A stretch of 8,061 nucleotides of DNA from Pseudomonadota bacterium (GCA_029549705.1 JAKPIR010000321.1:1-8061), one strand, 5' to 3'. Counted from the first letter of the stretch, positions 1 to 6,569 are shown. Notes: generated by a model from the letters alone, not told the origin. Program-made: numbers and translations.

Positions 1-762
1 GATGCCAATCAACATAAAATGGCAGGGGCGCGCATTCATGATTACACGCACCCAGCCTGGAAATTAGATATTGATATTTTAGTCGCGGGTGCCGGGCAAA
101 TATTAAGCTATATCACCATACCAAAATGTACCGACATTGCCCAAGCCAAAGAGATGATTGCCTACATTCAAAAAGTGGCGACTTTTAGCGGAATCACTAG
201 GGTGATTCCTGTGCACATTTTAATTGAAACGCACGGTGCACTTAATCAAGTGCATGAAATCGCCAAGTTGCCTTGGCTGCAAGTGCTCGATTTCGGCTTA
301 ATGGACTTTGTCAGCGCGCATCATGGGGCAATTCCAGCTAGCGCGATGCGTAGCCCGGGACAATTTGAACATCGCTTGCTGGCGCGCGCCAAAGCAGAAG
401 TCGTTGCGGCAGCCTTAGCCAACGGCGTGGTTCCTGCGCACAACGTGACGCTTGATTTAAAAAACGTGGAAACCACACTAAGCGATGCCAGTCGCGCCCG
501 TAATGAATTCGGCTTTTTGCGCATGTGGAGCATTTACCCCACACAAATTCAAGCTATTGTGGACGCGATGAAACCCAATTACGACGAGGTGATTGACGCA
601 AGCAATATTTTAATAGCCGCACAAGATGCGGCATGGGGGCCAATTCAGTATGCTGGCGAACTCCATGACAGAGCAACCTATCGCTACTTCTGGGAAGTAT
701 TGCAAAAAGCCAAACTCACCAATGTCACCATTCCAGACGAAGCACAGAAAAGGTTTTTTTAA
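1..762 (+). CDS. CitE-like HpcH/HpaI aldolase/citrate lyase family protein (5' partial)
   Basis: The frame is open from the first base, reading DANQHK before the first in-window methionine at position 19. The true start is therefore upstream, and position 19 is probably an internal Met. About 253 C-terminal residues are visible. Family features, numbered from that Met, include an IPKC strand (34-37), an IETHGAL motif whose Glu70 fits the acidic Mg2+ ligand, a DFGLMD motif (91-96) whose Asp96 fits the second ligand, and a late YPTQI segment resembling the IHPxQ of CitE/malyl-CoA lyases. These are TIM-barrel lyases or aldolases that cleave or form C-C bonds, often in CoA esters, in the cytoplasm. 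The substrate cannot be read from the sequence. The stop overlaps the prpB start by one base (TAATG), so the two are very likely co-transcribed and translationally coupled. This suggests a job linked to propionate or C4/C5 acid metabolism. The family call is firm and the substrate is unknown. Confidence 0.85.
   Translation, partial: DANQHKMAGARIHDYTHPAWKLDIDILVAGAGQILSYITIPKCTDIAQAKEMIAYIQKVATFSGITRVIPVHILIETHGALNQVHEIAKLPWLQVLDFGLMDFVSAHHGAIPASAMRSPGQFEHRLLARAKAEVVAAALANGVVPAHNVTLDLKNVETTLSDASRARNEFGFLRMWSIYPTQIQAIVDAMKPNYDEVIDASNILIAAQDAAWGPIQYAGELHDRATYRYFWEVLQKAKLTNVTIPDEAQKRFF
748..753 (+). promoter_or_regulatory. ribosome binding site of prpB inside the upstream gene
   Basis: The sequence AAAAGG lies 8 nt before the prpB ATG at 762 and is separated from it by a run of seven T. 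The site is inside the last codons of the CitE-like gene, and the ATG shares its A with that gene's TAA stop. This arrangement fixes the prpB start and is typical of termination-reinitiation coupling. Confidence 0.6.
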
Positions 763-1649
763 TGTCAAACTTTATCACTGCAGGCGCACGCTTTCGTTCT
801 GCCATCACGCAAGAAAAACCGCTTCAAATCATCGGTGCAATCAACGCTTATCATGCCATGCTCGCCACCCAAAGCGGCTTCAAGGCCATTTATTTATCGG
901 GTGGAGGTGTGGCAGCAGGCTCACTCGGCCTACCTGATTTAGGTATTTCTACACTTGAAGATGTGCTGGTAGACGTGCGCCGCATTACCGATGCCGTGGA
1001 TACGCCTTTATTAGTGGACATTGATACCGGCTTTGGCGGTGCTTTTAATATTGCCCGCACGATTAAAAGCGTGGCAAAAGCAGGCGCTGGCGCCGTACAT
1101 ATTGAAGACCAAGTGTCCGCCAAACGCTGTGGCCATCGCCCCAATAAAGCCATTGTGAGCCTAGAAGAAATGGTTGACCGTGTAAAAGCAGCTGTGGACG
1201 CCAAACCCTATGATGATTTTGTCATCATGGCACGCACCGATGCGCTGGCGGTAGAAGGCTTGCAATCAGCCATTGACCGCGCTTGCGCTTGTGTTGAAGC
1301 AGGTGCGGATATGATTTTTCCTGAAGCAATGACTGATTTGGGGATGTACAAACAATTTGTAGACGCCGTAAAAGTGCCCGTGTTAGCAAACATTACCGAA
1401 TTTGGCGCAACACCGCTTTTTACCGTAGAAGAACTCGCCAGCGCTGACGTGAGCATGGTGCTATACCCGCTTTCAGCTTTCCGGGCTATGAATTTGGCCG
1501 CACTAAAAGTTTATGAGGCGGTAAAAAAAGACGGCACACAAAAAAATGTGCTTGATACCATGCAAACCCGTATGGATCTATACGACCACTTGGGCTACCA
1601 CACTTTTGAGCAAAAGCTCGATGCCTTATTTCATCAAAAAAAATCATAG
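762..1649 (+). CDS. prpB: 2-methylisocitrate lyase PrpB
   Basis: Cleaves (2R,3S)-2-methylisocitrate into succinate and pyruvate, the last step of the methylcitrate cycle of propionyl-CoA breakdown. It is a cytoplasmic, Mg2+-dependent enzyme of the isocitrate lyase/PEP mutase superfamily. The 295 residues match the E. coli enzyme length almost exactly. Visible features are the N-terminal YLSGGGVAAGSLGLPD stretch (44-59), the metal-binding VDIDTGFGG segment with Asp86 and Asp88, Glu115 in HIEDQ, and the signature catalytic loop KRCGH at 121-125 with Cys123 as the expected active-site residue. KRCGH separates PrpB from PEP mutases and from oxaloacetate decarboxylases. The start at 762 is supported by the ribosome binding site at 748-753 and by the correct N-terminal length. 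It overlaps the upstream CitE-like gene by 1 bp and is followed after 15 bp by prpC. No catalytic residue looks missing. Confidence 0.96.
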   Translation: MSNFITAGARFRSAITQEKPLQIIGAINAYHAMLATQSGFKAIYLSGGGVAAGSLGLPDLGISTLEDVLVDVRRITDAVDTPLLVDIDTGFGGAFNIARTIKSVAKAGAGAVHIEDQVSAKRCGHRPNKAIVSLEEMVDRVKAAVDAKPYDDFVIMARTDALAVEGLQSAIDRACACVEAGADMIFPEAMTDLGMYKQFVDAVKVPVLANITEFGATPLFTVEELASADVSMVLYPLSAFRAMNLAALKVYEAVKKDGTQKNVLDTMQTRMDLYDHLGYHTFEQKLDALFHQKKS

Positions 1650-1652
1650 CAG

Positions 1653-1657
1653 AGAGG
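1653..1657 (+). promoter_or_regulatory. ribosome binding site of prpC
   Basis: AGAGG, within the purine stretch AGAGAGGAAA, sits 7 nt before the prpC ATG at 1665 in the 15-bp gap after prpB. It is the strongest Shine-Dalgarno match in the cluster and fixes the prpC start. Confidence 0.65.
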
Positions 1658-1664
1658 AAACAGC

Positions 1665-2819
1665 ATGTCTGATGCCGCAACCACTTTAGAACCCAAAAAG
1701 AAAAAGGGCGTCGCTTTAGCAGGTGTTGCCGCCGGCACGACGGCCATTTGCACTGTTGGCCACACCGGTAATGACTTGCATTATCGCGGCTATGACATTA
1801 TTGAGCTCGCCAAACATGCCACATTTGAAGAAGTGGCTTATGTGCTGATTCATGGTGAATTGCCGAACCAAGCCGAACTCGTTGCCTACCATGCGCGTTT
1901 AAAAAAACTCCGCGGCATCCCTCAGGCCTTAAAAGAAGTATTGGAACGCATTCCAAAAACAGCACACCCGATGGACGTGATGCGCACGGGCTGCTCAGTG
2001 CTCGGCACACTCGAACCTGAAACGGCTGACCGTAATACGCATGATGCCAAAAAGCTAGGAGACCGTTTAATCGCTTGCTTTGGTTCCATTTTGCTTTACT
2101 GGTACCACTTTAGCCACAACAACAAACGGATTGATGTGGAAAGTGATGAAGATTCTATCGCTGCGCACTTTTTGTATCTATTGCATGGCAAAAAACCTTC
2201 TGATTTACATATCGCCGCGATGAATACTTCGCTCGTCTTGTACGCAGAGCATGAATTTAATGCTTCTACCTTCACTGCTCGGGTGATTGCTGGCACATTA
2301 TCCGATATGTATTCCTGTATTACGGGGGCTATTGGTGCGTTGCGCGGTCCAAAGCATGGCGGCGCGAATGAGGCAGCAATGGAAATTATCGAACGTTATA
2401 AATCTGCGGATGAAGCCGAGGCTGACATCATGGCACGTATGGCACGTAAAGAAATTATTATCGGCTTTGGGCACCCCGTGTACACCATTGCCGACCCAAG
2501 AAATGAGTCAATCAAAGCAGTTAGTCGAAAATTAAGCGAAGATAACGGCAATATGACGCTATTTGATGTTTCCGCACGCATCGAAGAAACCATGTGGCGT
2601 GAAAAGAAAATGTTCCCCAATCTTGATTGGTACAGCGCCTCCAGCTACCACATGATGGGCATCCCGACGGGCATGTTCACGCCGATTTTTGTCATTTCAC
2701 GCACCACTGGCTGGGTTGCGCACGTGATTGAGCAACGTATTGACAACAAAATAATTCGCCCAAATGCCGAATACACCGGGCCAGAAAACCGCCCATTTGT
2801 AGCACTAGAAAATCGTTAA
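1665..2819 (+). CDS. prpC: 2-methylcitrate synthase PrpC
   Basis: Condenses propionyl-CoA with oxaloacetate to 2-methylcitrate, the entry step of the methylcitrate cycle, in the cytoplasm. It belongs to the citrate synthase family, and its 384 residues are close to the usual PrpC length. The N-terminus has the GxTAICTVG and NDLHYRGYDI motifs (34-45), typical of short bacterial PrpC/type I citrate synthases rather than the longer GltA. HPMDVMRTG lies at 101-109. The catalytic triad is visible as His231 in GPKHGGANE, His270 in GFGHPVY, and Asp321 in FPNLDWYSAS. His196 in LYAEHEFNAST is the usual substrate-contact region. The C-terminus ends RPFVALENR, close to that of enteric PrpC. The start is fixed by the ribosome binding site at 1653-1657. 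prpB lies directly upstream and prpD downstream, which supports PrpC over a housekeeping citrate synthase. Confidence 0.95.
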   Translation: MSDAATTLEPKKKKGVALAGVAAGTTAICTVGHTGNDLHYRGYDIIELAKHATFEEVAYVLIHGELPNQAELVAYHARLKKLRGIPQALKEVLERIPKTAHPMDVMRTGCSVLGTLEPETADRNTHDAKKLGDRLIACFGSILLYWYHFSHNNKRIDVESDEDSIAAHFLYLLHGKKPSDLHIAAMNTSLVLYAEHEFNASTFTARVIAGTLSDMYSCITGAIGALRGPKHGGANEAAMEIIERYKSADEAEADIMARMARKEIIIGFGHPVYTIADPRNESIKAVSRKLSEDNGNMTLFDVSARIEETMWREKKMFPNLDWYSASSYHMMGIPTGMFTPIFVISRTTGWVAHVIEQRIDNKIIRPNAEYTGPENRPFVALENR

Positions 2820-2828
2820 ACCCTTCCC

Positions 2829-2911
2829 AGCCGCAGATGAACGCAGATTTACGCCGATAAAAAGCATTTAGGGTTTGTACTTATCCGCGTAGTCCGCGTC
2901 CATCTGCGGCT
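2829..2911 (+). repeat. long imperfect hairpin repeat between prpC and prpD with 10-nt periodic arms
   Basis: Arms 2829-2860 and 2881-2911 pair as a long hairpin around a 20-nt loop. The outer 11 bp are perfect (AGCCGCAGATG with CATCTGCGGCT). By hand pairing, the rest gives about 26 Watson-Crick pairs and one G-T, with three single mismatches and one bulge. Each arm is built from three 10-nt units: CGCAGATGAA, CGCAGATTTA and CGCCGATAAA on the left, TTATCCGCGT, AGTCCGCGTC and CATCTGCGGC on the right. The unit style recalls intergenic ATCTGCG/ATCCGCG-type repeats found in many bacteria (from memory, not searched). A T-rich tail (AATTTTT, then six T at 2922-2927) follows the right arm, so the RNA could act as a leaky terminator or as a 3' stabiliser of the upstream mRNA. 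It fills most of the 122-bp prpC-prpD gap. Confidence 0.75.
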
Positions 2912-2941
2912 AATTTTTAAATTTTTTATAAGAGCTCAGCC

Positions 2942-4402
2942 ATGTCATCTCACATCTCCAACGTCCGCCCCGCTCCCGACCAAGTCATTGTCGATATTGC
3001 CAACTATGTGGCAGATTATGAAATCAAAAGTGATGAAGCTTTTGATACCGCGCGTAACTGCCTCATGGATACACTCGGCTGCGGTTTTGAGGCCTTAGAT
3101 TACCCGGCCTGTACCAAGTTGCTTGGCCCTGTGATTGCAGGTACGGTGGTGCCAAATGGCGCAAAAGTGCCTGGCACTTCATATCAGCTTGACCCAATTC
3201 TGGCCGCTTTTAACATCGGCGCGATGATACGCTGGCTAGACTTTAACGACACCTGGCTTGCCGCAGAATGGGGGCACCCATCAGATAACTTGGGCGGCAT
3301 TTTAGCGGTCGCTGATTACCTTTCACGTAAAAATGTCGCTGAAGGCAAGGCAGCGCTAACGATTAAAGATGTGCTGACTGCGATGATTAAAGCGCATGAA
3401 ATTCAAGGCGTGCTAGCCCTTGAAAACAGTTTTAACCGTGTTGGCTTAGACCATGTGATTTTAGTCAAAATCGCTTCTACAGCCGTGGTCACTAAATTGC
3501 TTGGCGGCAATAAAGAAGACATTATCGATGCTGTTTCTAACGCATTTGTCGATGGTCAGAGTTTGCGTACTTACCGCCATTCACCAAACACTGGCTCACG
3601 TAAATCATGGGCGGCAGGCGATGCTACTTCGCGTGCCGTACGCCTAGCCTGGATGACCATGCAAGGTGAAATGGGCTATCCATCAGCACTCACCGCCAAA
3701 ACCTGGGGCTTTTATGATGTGCTATTTAAAGGCAACGCCTTCAAATTCCAGCGTGACTATGGTTCATATGTCATGGAGCAAGTCTTGTTCAAAATCTCGT
3801 TTCCGGCCGAGTTTCACGCGCAGACTGCGGTGGAATGCGCATTTCAATTGAACAAAGAAGTCGGTAGCAAACTGCAAACACTAGAACAAATTGCGCAGAT
3901 TGATAAAATCGTCATCACCACGCACGAGTCTGCCATTCGCATCATCGACAAAACTGGCCCGCTGGATAACCCGGCTGACCGCGATCACTGTATTCAATAC
4001 ATGGCGGCAGTCGGCCTGCTCAAGGGCAGCCTGACGGCTCAAGATTATGAAGATGCCGCCGCTGCTGACGCACGCATCGATGCGCTTCGCACCAAAATGA
4101 CCTGTGTAGAAAATACCCAATACACCAAAGACTACCACGACCCCGAAAAGCGCTCGATTGCCAATGCCATTCAGATTTTCTTCAAGGACGGCAGCTCTTC
4201 TAGCAACATCGCCGTGGAATACCCAATCGGCCATCGCCGTCGCCGCGGTGAGGGCATTCCAGAGTTAGTGAAAAAATTTAAGGTAAATTTAGCACGTAGA
4301 TTTGATGCTAAAAAACAGGATGAGATTTTGGCTTTGTGCTTAGACCAAAATAAGTTAGAAGCGACTTCTGTGCATACCTTTGTTGATTTATTAACCGTTT
4401 GA
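2942..4402 (+). CDS. prpD: 2-methylcitrate dehydratase PrpD
   Basis: Dehydrates 2-methylcitrate to 2-methyl-cis-aconitate. It is an iron-sulfur-free cytoplasmic enzyme of the MmgE/PrpD family. The 486 residues compare with about 483 for E. coli PrpD. Near-invariant stretches run along the whole protein: MDTLGCGFEALDYPAC (42-57), VPGTSYQLDP (76-85), IRWLDFNDTWLAAEWGHPSD (96-115, the conserved D-N-D-T and GHPSDN region), GQSLRTYRHSPNTG, KSWAAGDATSRAVRLA, KISFPAEFHAQTAVE, NPADRDHCIQYM, and the C-terminal VEYPIGHRRRR. Nothing suggests truncation or frameshift. The start at 2942 has a weak AAGAG Shine-Dalgarno (2930-2934) and gives an N-terminus (ISNVRP) aligned with enteric PrpD. It follows prpC after the hairpin repeat, which could lower its expression relative to prpBC, and it ends the cluster at a terminator. 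The following hydration step needs an aconitase not found in the window. Confidence 0.96.
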   Translation: MSSHISNVRPAPDQVIVDIANYVADYEIKSDEAFDTARNCLMDTLGCGFEALDYPACTKLLGPVIAGTVVPNGAKVPGTSYQLDPILAAFNIGAMIRWLDFNDTWLAAEWGHPSDNLGGILAVADYLSRKNVAEGKAALTIKDVLTAMIKAHEIQGVLALENSFNRVGLDHVILVKIASTAVVTKLLGGNKEDIIDAVSNAFVDGQSLRTYRHSPNTGSRKSWAAGDATSRAVRLAWMTMQGEMGYPSALTAKTWGFYDVLFKGNAFKFQRDYGSYVMEQVLFKISFPAEFHAQTAVECAFQLNKEVGSKLQTLEQIAQIDKIVITTHESAIRIIDKTGPLDNPADRDHCIQYMAAVGLLKGSLTAQDYEDAAAADARIDALRTKMTCVENTQYTKDYHDPEKRSIANAIQIFFKDGSSSSNIAVEYPIGHRRRRGEGIPELVKKFKVNLARRFDAKKQDEILALCLDQNKLEATSVHTFVDLLTV

Positions 4403-4445
4403 AGTTAGAACCGTCAACGTTAATTCTTAGTCTTTTAAGTGGTGA

Positions 4446-4482
4446 ATAAAAGGGTAGGCTAGCTAAACGCCTACTCTTTTAT
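4446..4482 (+). terminator. bidirectional rho-independent terminator after prpD
   Basis: ATAAAAGGGTAGGC (4446-4459) pairs with GCCTACTCTTTTAT (4469-4482) around a 9-nt loop: 14 positions, 13 Watson-Crick and one G-T. The A-run on one side and the T-run on the other give a U-tract in either direction. It sits 43 bp after the prpD stop. Its right arm also contains the stop codon and last codons of the convergent minus-strand gene, so one structure can end both transcripts. Confidence 0.8.
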
Positions 4483-4770
4483 ATTTTCTAAAACTCTTCT
4501 TTTGGATAAATATTCAAGCACCATGCTTTCAATACCCTCTTCTATTTTTGGCTTTCCTACCGAAATAAAATAAACCCACTTACCCAAAATATAAGCTTGA
4601 TACAAAAAAACTAGCTCGTTAGTTCTGCGATATGCGCATAGCTTAAAATTTAACGCATTATGCGAAAATGAGATTGGCTGTTTCCACCTGCTTTTATACT
4701 TTACACCACTAATTTTAATGGGTTTTGCCAACTCAAGTTCAGTATCCAAAGTAAAAATATTATTGTGCAT
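4471..4770 (-). CDS. hypothetical protein, about 99 aa
   Basis: I do not recognise this protein. The reading frame begins at a TTG (4782), and the first ATG is at 4770, giving 99 aa (MHNNIF to ENIKE). Neither start has a clear Shine-Dalgarno, and I chose the ATG. The product is basic and mixed alpha/beta in appearance, with many Lys, Tyr and Phe, an aromatic FLYQAYILGKWVYFISVG stretch in the middle, and a charged C-terminus. There is no signal peptide, no convincing membrane helix (the central stretch has a Lys in it) and no Cys-His metal motif. It runs convergently to prpD, its stop lies inside the shared terminator, and a promoter-like pair lies upstream at 4823-4850. It is more AT-rich than its neighbours, which may mean foreign or fast-evolving DNA. 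The terminator, promoter and protein-like composition favour a real gene, but this is not certain. Confidence 0.5.
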   Translation of the reverse strand: MHNNIFTLDTELELAKPIKISGVKYKSRWKQPISFSHNALNFKLCAYRRTNELVFLYQAYILGKWVYFISVGKPKIEEGIESMVLEYLSKRRVLENIKE

Positions 4771-4822
4771 TACAATCAGCAATTAATTAGATTAATGTGA
4801 CATGCAAATTCAATGCCAAAAC

Positions 4823-4850
4823 ATCATAAAAATTTATATATACAAATCAA
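4823..4850 (-). promoter_or_regulatory. candidate sigma-70 promoter for the minus-strand hypothetical gene
   Basis: Read on the minus strand, TTGATT (4845-4850) and TATGAT (4823-4828) match the -35 and -10 consensus at 4/6 and 5/6 with a 16-nt spacer. Transcription would begin near 4816, about 45 nt before the ATG at 4770. The region is very AT-rich, so chance matches are easy. A small palindrome (ACAAAT-CA-ATTTGT, 4842-4855) covers the -35. Confidence 0.35.
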
Positions 4851-4986
4851 TTTGTTATGAAAATTATTGCAAATTAAAGTTTATCTGTGCGTTGTATTTT
4901 CGACAGCATTGACTGAAGAGTTAACTGATATGCCTAATTCGATTCAATTTTTATTCAAATCTACTGTAAATTGCCCGAGAGAAAAA

Positions 4987-5029
4987 TGCTGCCCTGCAAG
5001 CCTTATAAATAAAGGCTTGCAGGGCAGCA
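4987..5029 (-). terminator. strong hairpin with minus-strand T-run; intrinsic terminator or small-RNA end
   Basis: An 18-bp perfect stem joins TGCTGCCCTGCAAGCCTT (4987-5004) and its exact reverse complement (5012-5029) around a 7-nt loop (ATAAATA). Directly left of the stem are five A (4982-4986), which read as five T after the hairpin on the minus strand, the form of an intrinsic terminator in that direction. The plus-strand side has no T-run. No gene reads toward it on the minus strand before purB, so it either stops antisense transcripts from purB, ends an unannotated small RNA, or is a mobile palindromic repeat. Confidence 0.6.
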
Positions 5030-5108
5030 CTACAGAAGAAAGCAACATTCTTAGTTGTTGACGCGCATTTAAAATTAACAGCAACATCAATGTCCAAATA
5101 AAAGCTTT

Positions 5109-5135
5109 TTGCACACCATGCGACTAGGGTAAAAT
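5109..5135 (+). promoter_or_regulatory. candidate sigma-70 promoter of purB
   Basis: TTGCAC (5109-5114) and TAAAAT (5130-5135) are separated by 15 nt. The -10 matches at 5/6 and the -35 only at 3/6. Transcription would start near 5142, leaving a leader of about 30 nt before the ATG at 5174. I see no clear PurR-type operator here. Confidence 0.4.
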
Positions 5136-5173
5136 AGCGTTTTATTAGAACTGCTGTTTTGAAAGCTCGCACG

Positions 5174-6544
5174 ATGACCCTTACCACGCTTAATGCCTTA
5201 TCTCCTCTTGATGGTCGCTACCAATCTAAACTGGATGCACTGCGTCCTTACTTTAGTGAGTACGCGCTTATTAAACATCGTGCTTGGGTTGAAGTAGAGT
5301 GGCTTAAAGCGCTGAGTGCGGCTAAAGATTTACAAGAAATTGCGCCTTTTTCTGCAGAAACCACCAAAGAATTAGATAGCGCCATAGCTAATTTTAGTGA
5401 AGTGGATGCGGCGCAGGTGAAAGCCATTGAATCGCGCACCAACCACGATGTCAAAGCGCTGGAATATTGGCTTAAAGAAAAGTTTGATGCCAACCCAGAA
5501 ATCAAAAAAGCCAGTGAATTTATCCACTTTGCCTGTACCAGTGAAGATATCAACAATTTATCGCATGGCTTAATGCTCAAAACCGCACGCGATAGCGTGA
5601 TGCTGCCGTTTTTAAACAACTTAATCGCACGTTTGAGCGAGTTGGCACAACAATTAGCCGCACAGCCGATGCTTTCACGCACACATGGGCAAACGGCGTC
5701 TCCCACAACCATGGGCAAAGAGTTGGCGAATGTTGTTTACCGCTTGCAACGCCAGCAAAAGCAGCTGGCAAACAACGAAATATTGGGTAAAATCAACGGC
5801 GCTGTGGGTAACTTTAATGCACATTTATCCGCCTACCCTACATTTGATTGGGAAACTTTTGCCAAGCGTTTTGTAGAATCGCTCGGGTTAGTTTATAACC
5901 CAATGACCATCCAAATTGAGCCGCACGATTACATGGCGGAGCTGTATGATTGCTTTGCGCGCATCAACACCATTTTAATTGACCTCAATCGCGATATTTG
6001 GGGTTACATTTCAGTCGGTTACTTTAAGCAAAAAGTTAAAGCTGGCGAAATTGGTTCATCTACCATGCCACATAAAGTCAACCCGATTGACTTTGAAAAT
6101 TCTGAAGGCAATTTGGGCTTAGCCAATGCCGTGCTGCGCCACATGGCAGAAAAATTGCCAATCTCGCGCTGGCAGCGCGACTTAACCGATAGCACCGTGT
6201 TACGCAACATGGGGGTGGCCTTTGGTTACACGCTGTTGGGCTTTGACTCCTGCTTACGTGGCTTGAATAAACTCGAAATTAACGCAGCCAAACTTCTTGA
6301 GGATTTGGACAATAGCTGGGAAGTGCTTGCCGAGCCGATTCAAACCGTGATGCGCCGCTATGGCATTGAAAACCCGTACGAGCAACTCAAAGAATTAACG
6401 CGCGGCAAAGGTGGTATTAACAAAGATTCGCTGCATGTGTTTATTAGTGGCTTAGCCATCCCGCATGATGCCAAAGTCGCGCTGCTCACGCTCACCCCAG
6501 CAAGTTATATCGGCAAGGCAACGGAGCTTGCAAAGCATATTTAA
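5174..6544 (+). CDS. purB: adenylosuccinate lyase PurB
   Basis: Releases fumarate from SAICAR (to AICAR) and from adenylosuccinate (to AMP), thus acting twice in purine synthesis. It is a cytoplasmic homotetramer of the fumarase/aspartase superfamily. From the ATG at 5174 the protein is 456 aa, the same length as E. coli PurB. It begins with the conserved LSPLDGRYQSK (9-19). Superfamily regions are TNHDVKALEYWL (89-100), HFACTSEDINN (118-128), SRTHGQTASPTTMGKE (168-183) with His171 as expected catalytic residue, and the signature loop GSSTMPHKVNPIDFENSEGN, with Ser295 at the position of the catalytic serine. An in-frame TTG at 5159 would add five residues, but it matches no family N-terminus, and a GAAAG (5161-5165) lies 8 nt before the ATG. 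It probably forms a transcription unit with the gene starting 25 bp downstream. Confidence 0.96.
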   Translation: MTLTTLNALSPLDGRYQSKLDALRPYFSEYALIKHRAWVEVEWLKALSAAKDLQEIAPFSAETTKELDSAIANFSEVDAAQVKAIESRTNHDVKALEYWLKEKFDANPEIKKASEFIHFACTSEDINNLSHGLMLKTARDSVMLPFLNNLIARLSELAQQLAAQPMLSRTHGQTASPTTMGKELANVVYRLQRQQKQLANNEILGKINGAVGNFNAHLSAYPTFDWETFAKRFVESLGLVYNPMTIQIEPHDYMAELYDCFARINTILIDLNRDIWGYISVGYFKQKVKAGEIGSSTMPHKVNPIDFENSEGNLGLANAVLRHMAEKLPISRWQRDLTDSTVLRNMGVAFGYTLLGFDSCLRGLNKLEINAAKLLEDLDNSWEVLAEPIQTVMRRYGIENPYEQLKELTRGKGGINKDSLHVFISGLAIPHDAKVALLTLTPASYIGKATELAKHI

Positions 6545-6569
6545 TTTTGTAGGGATGAAGTCAGCCCTG

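Larger units (their letters stand above)
4851..5173. other. AT-rich intergenic region upstream of purB
   Basis: This stretch has no convincing gene on either strand. It holds a strong 18-bp hairpin at 4987-5029 and a purB promoter candidate at 5109-5135. The short frames that cross it have poor starts, run through the hairpin and do not look like proteins. I see no remnant of a recognisable gene at 4860-4980. Confidence 0.5.

Noticed and set aside
754..760. Seven-T run between the prpB ribosome binding site and ATG, and A-runs near the prpB 3' end (for example 1636-1643), as slippage or phase-variation sites
   Set aside because: Runs of seven or eight A or T are common in AT-leaning genomes. 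All reading frames are intact here, and nothing else suggests switching.
4867..5061. 64-residue open frame on the plus strand between the small gene and purB
   Set aside because: It starts at a TTG without a ribosome binding site, its second half is the 18-bp hairpin, and the translation has no protein-like pattern that I recognise.
5041..5087. Direct repeat AGCAACAT (5041-5048 and 5080-5087)
   Set aside because: Eight bases, two copies and AT-rich surroundings. Chance is a sufficient explanation.
5159..5173. Upstream TTG start for purB adding five residues
   Set aside because: The ATG at 5174 gives the family-typical N-terminus and exactly 456 residues, and GAAAG sits at a good distance from it.
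4951..5187. 78-residue minus-strand open frame across the purB promoter
   Set aside because: It crosses the purB start, the promoter candidate and the hairpin, and it has no convincing start site. It looks like a chance frame.
5248..5718. 156-residue open frame antisense to purB, and similar antisense frames in prpB, prpC and prpD
   Set aside because: They lie fully inside strongly conserved enzyme genes and have low-complexity Ser/Ala/Leu-rich translations, as expected for antisense shadows of real coding sequence.
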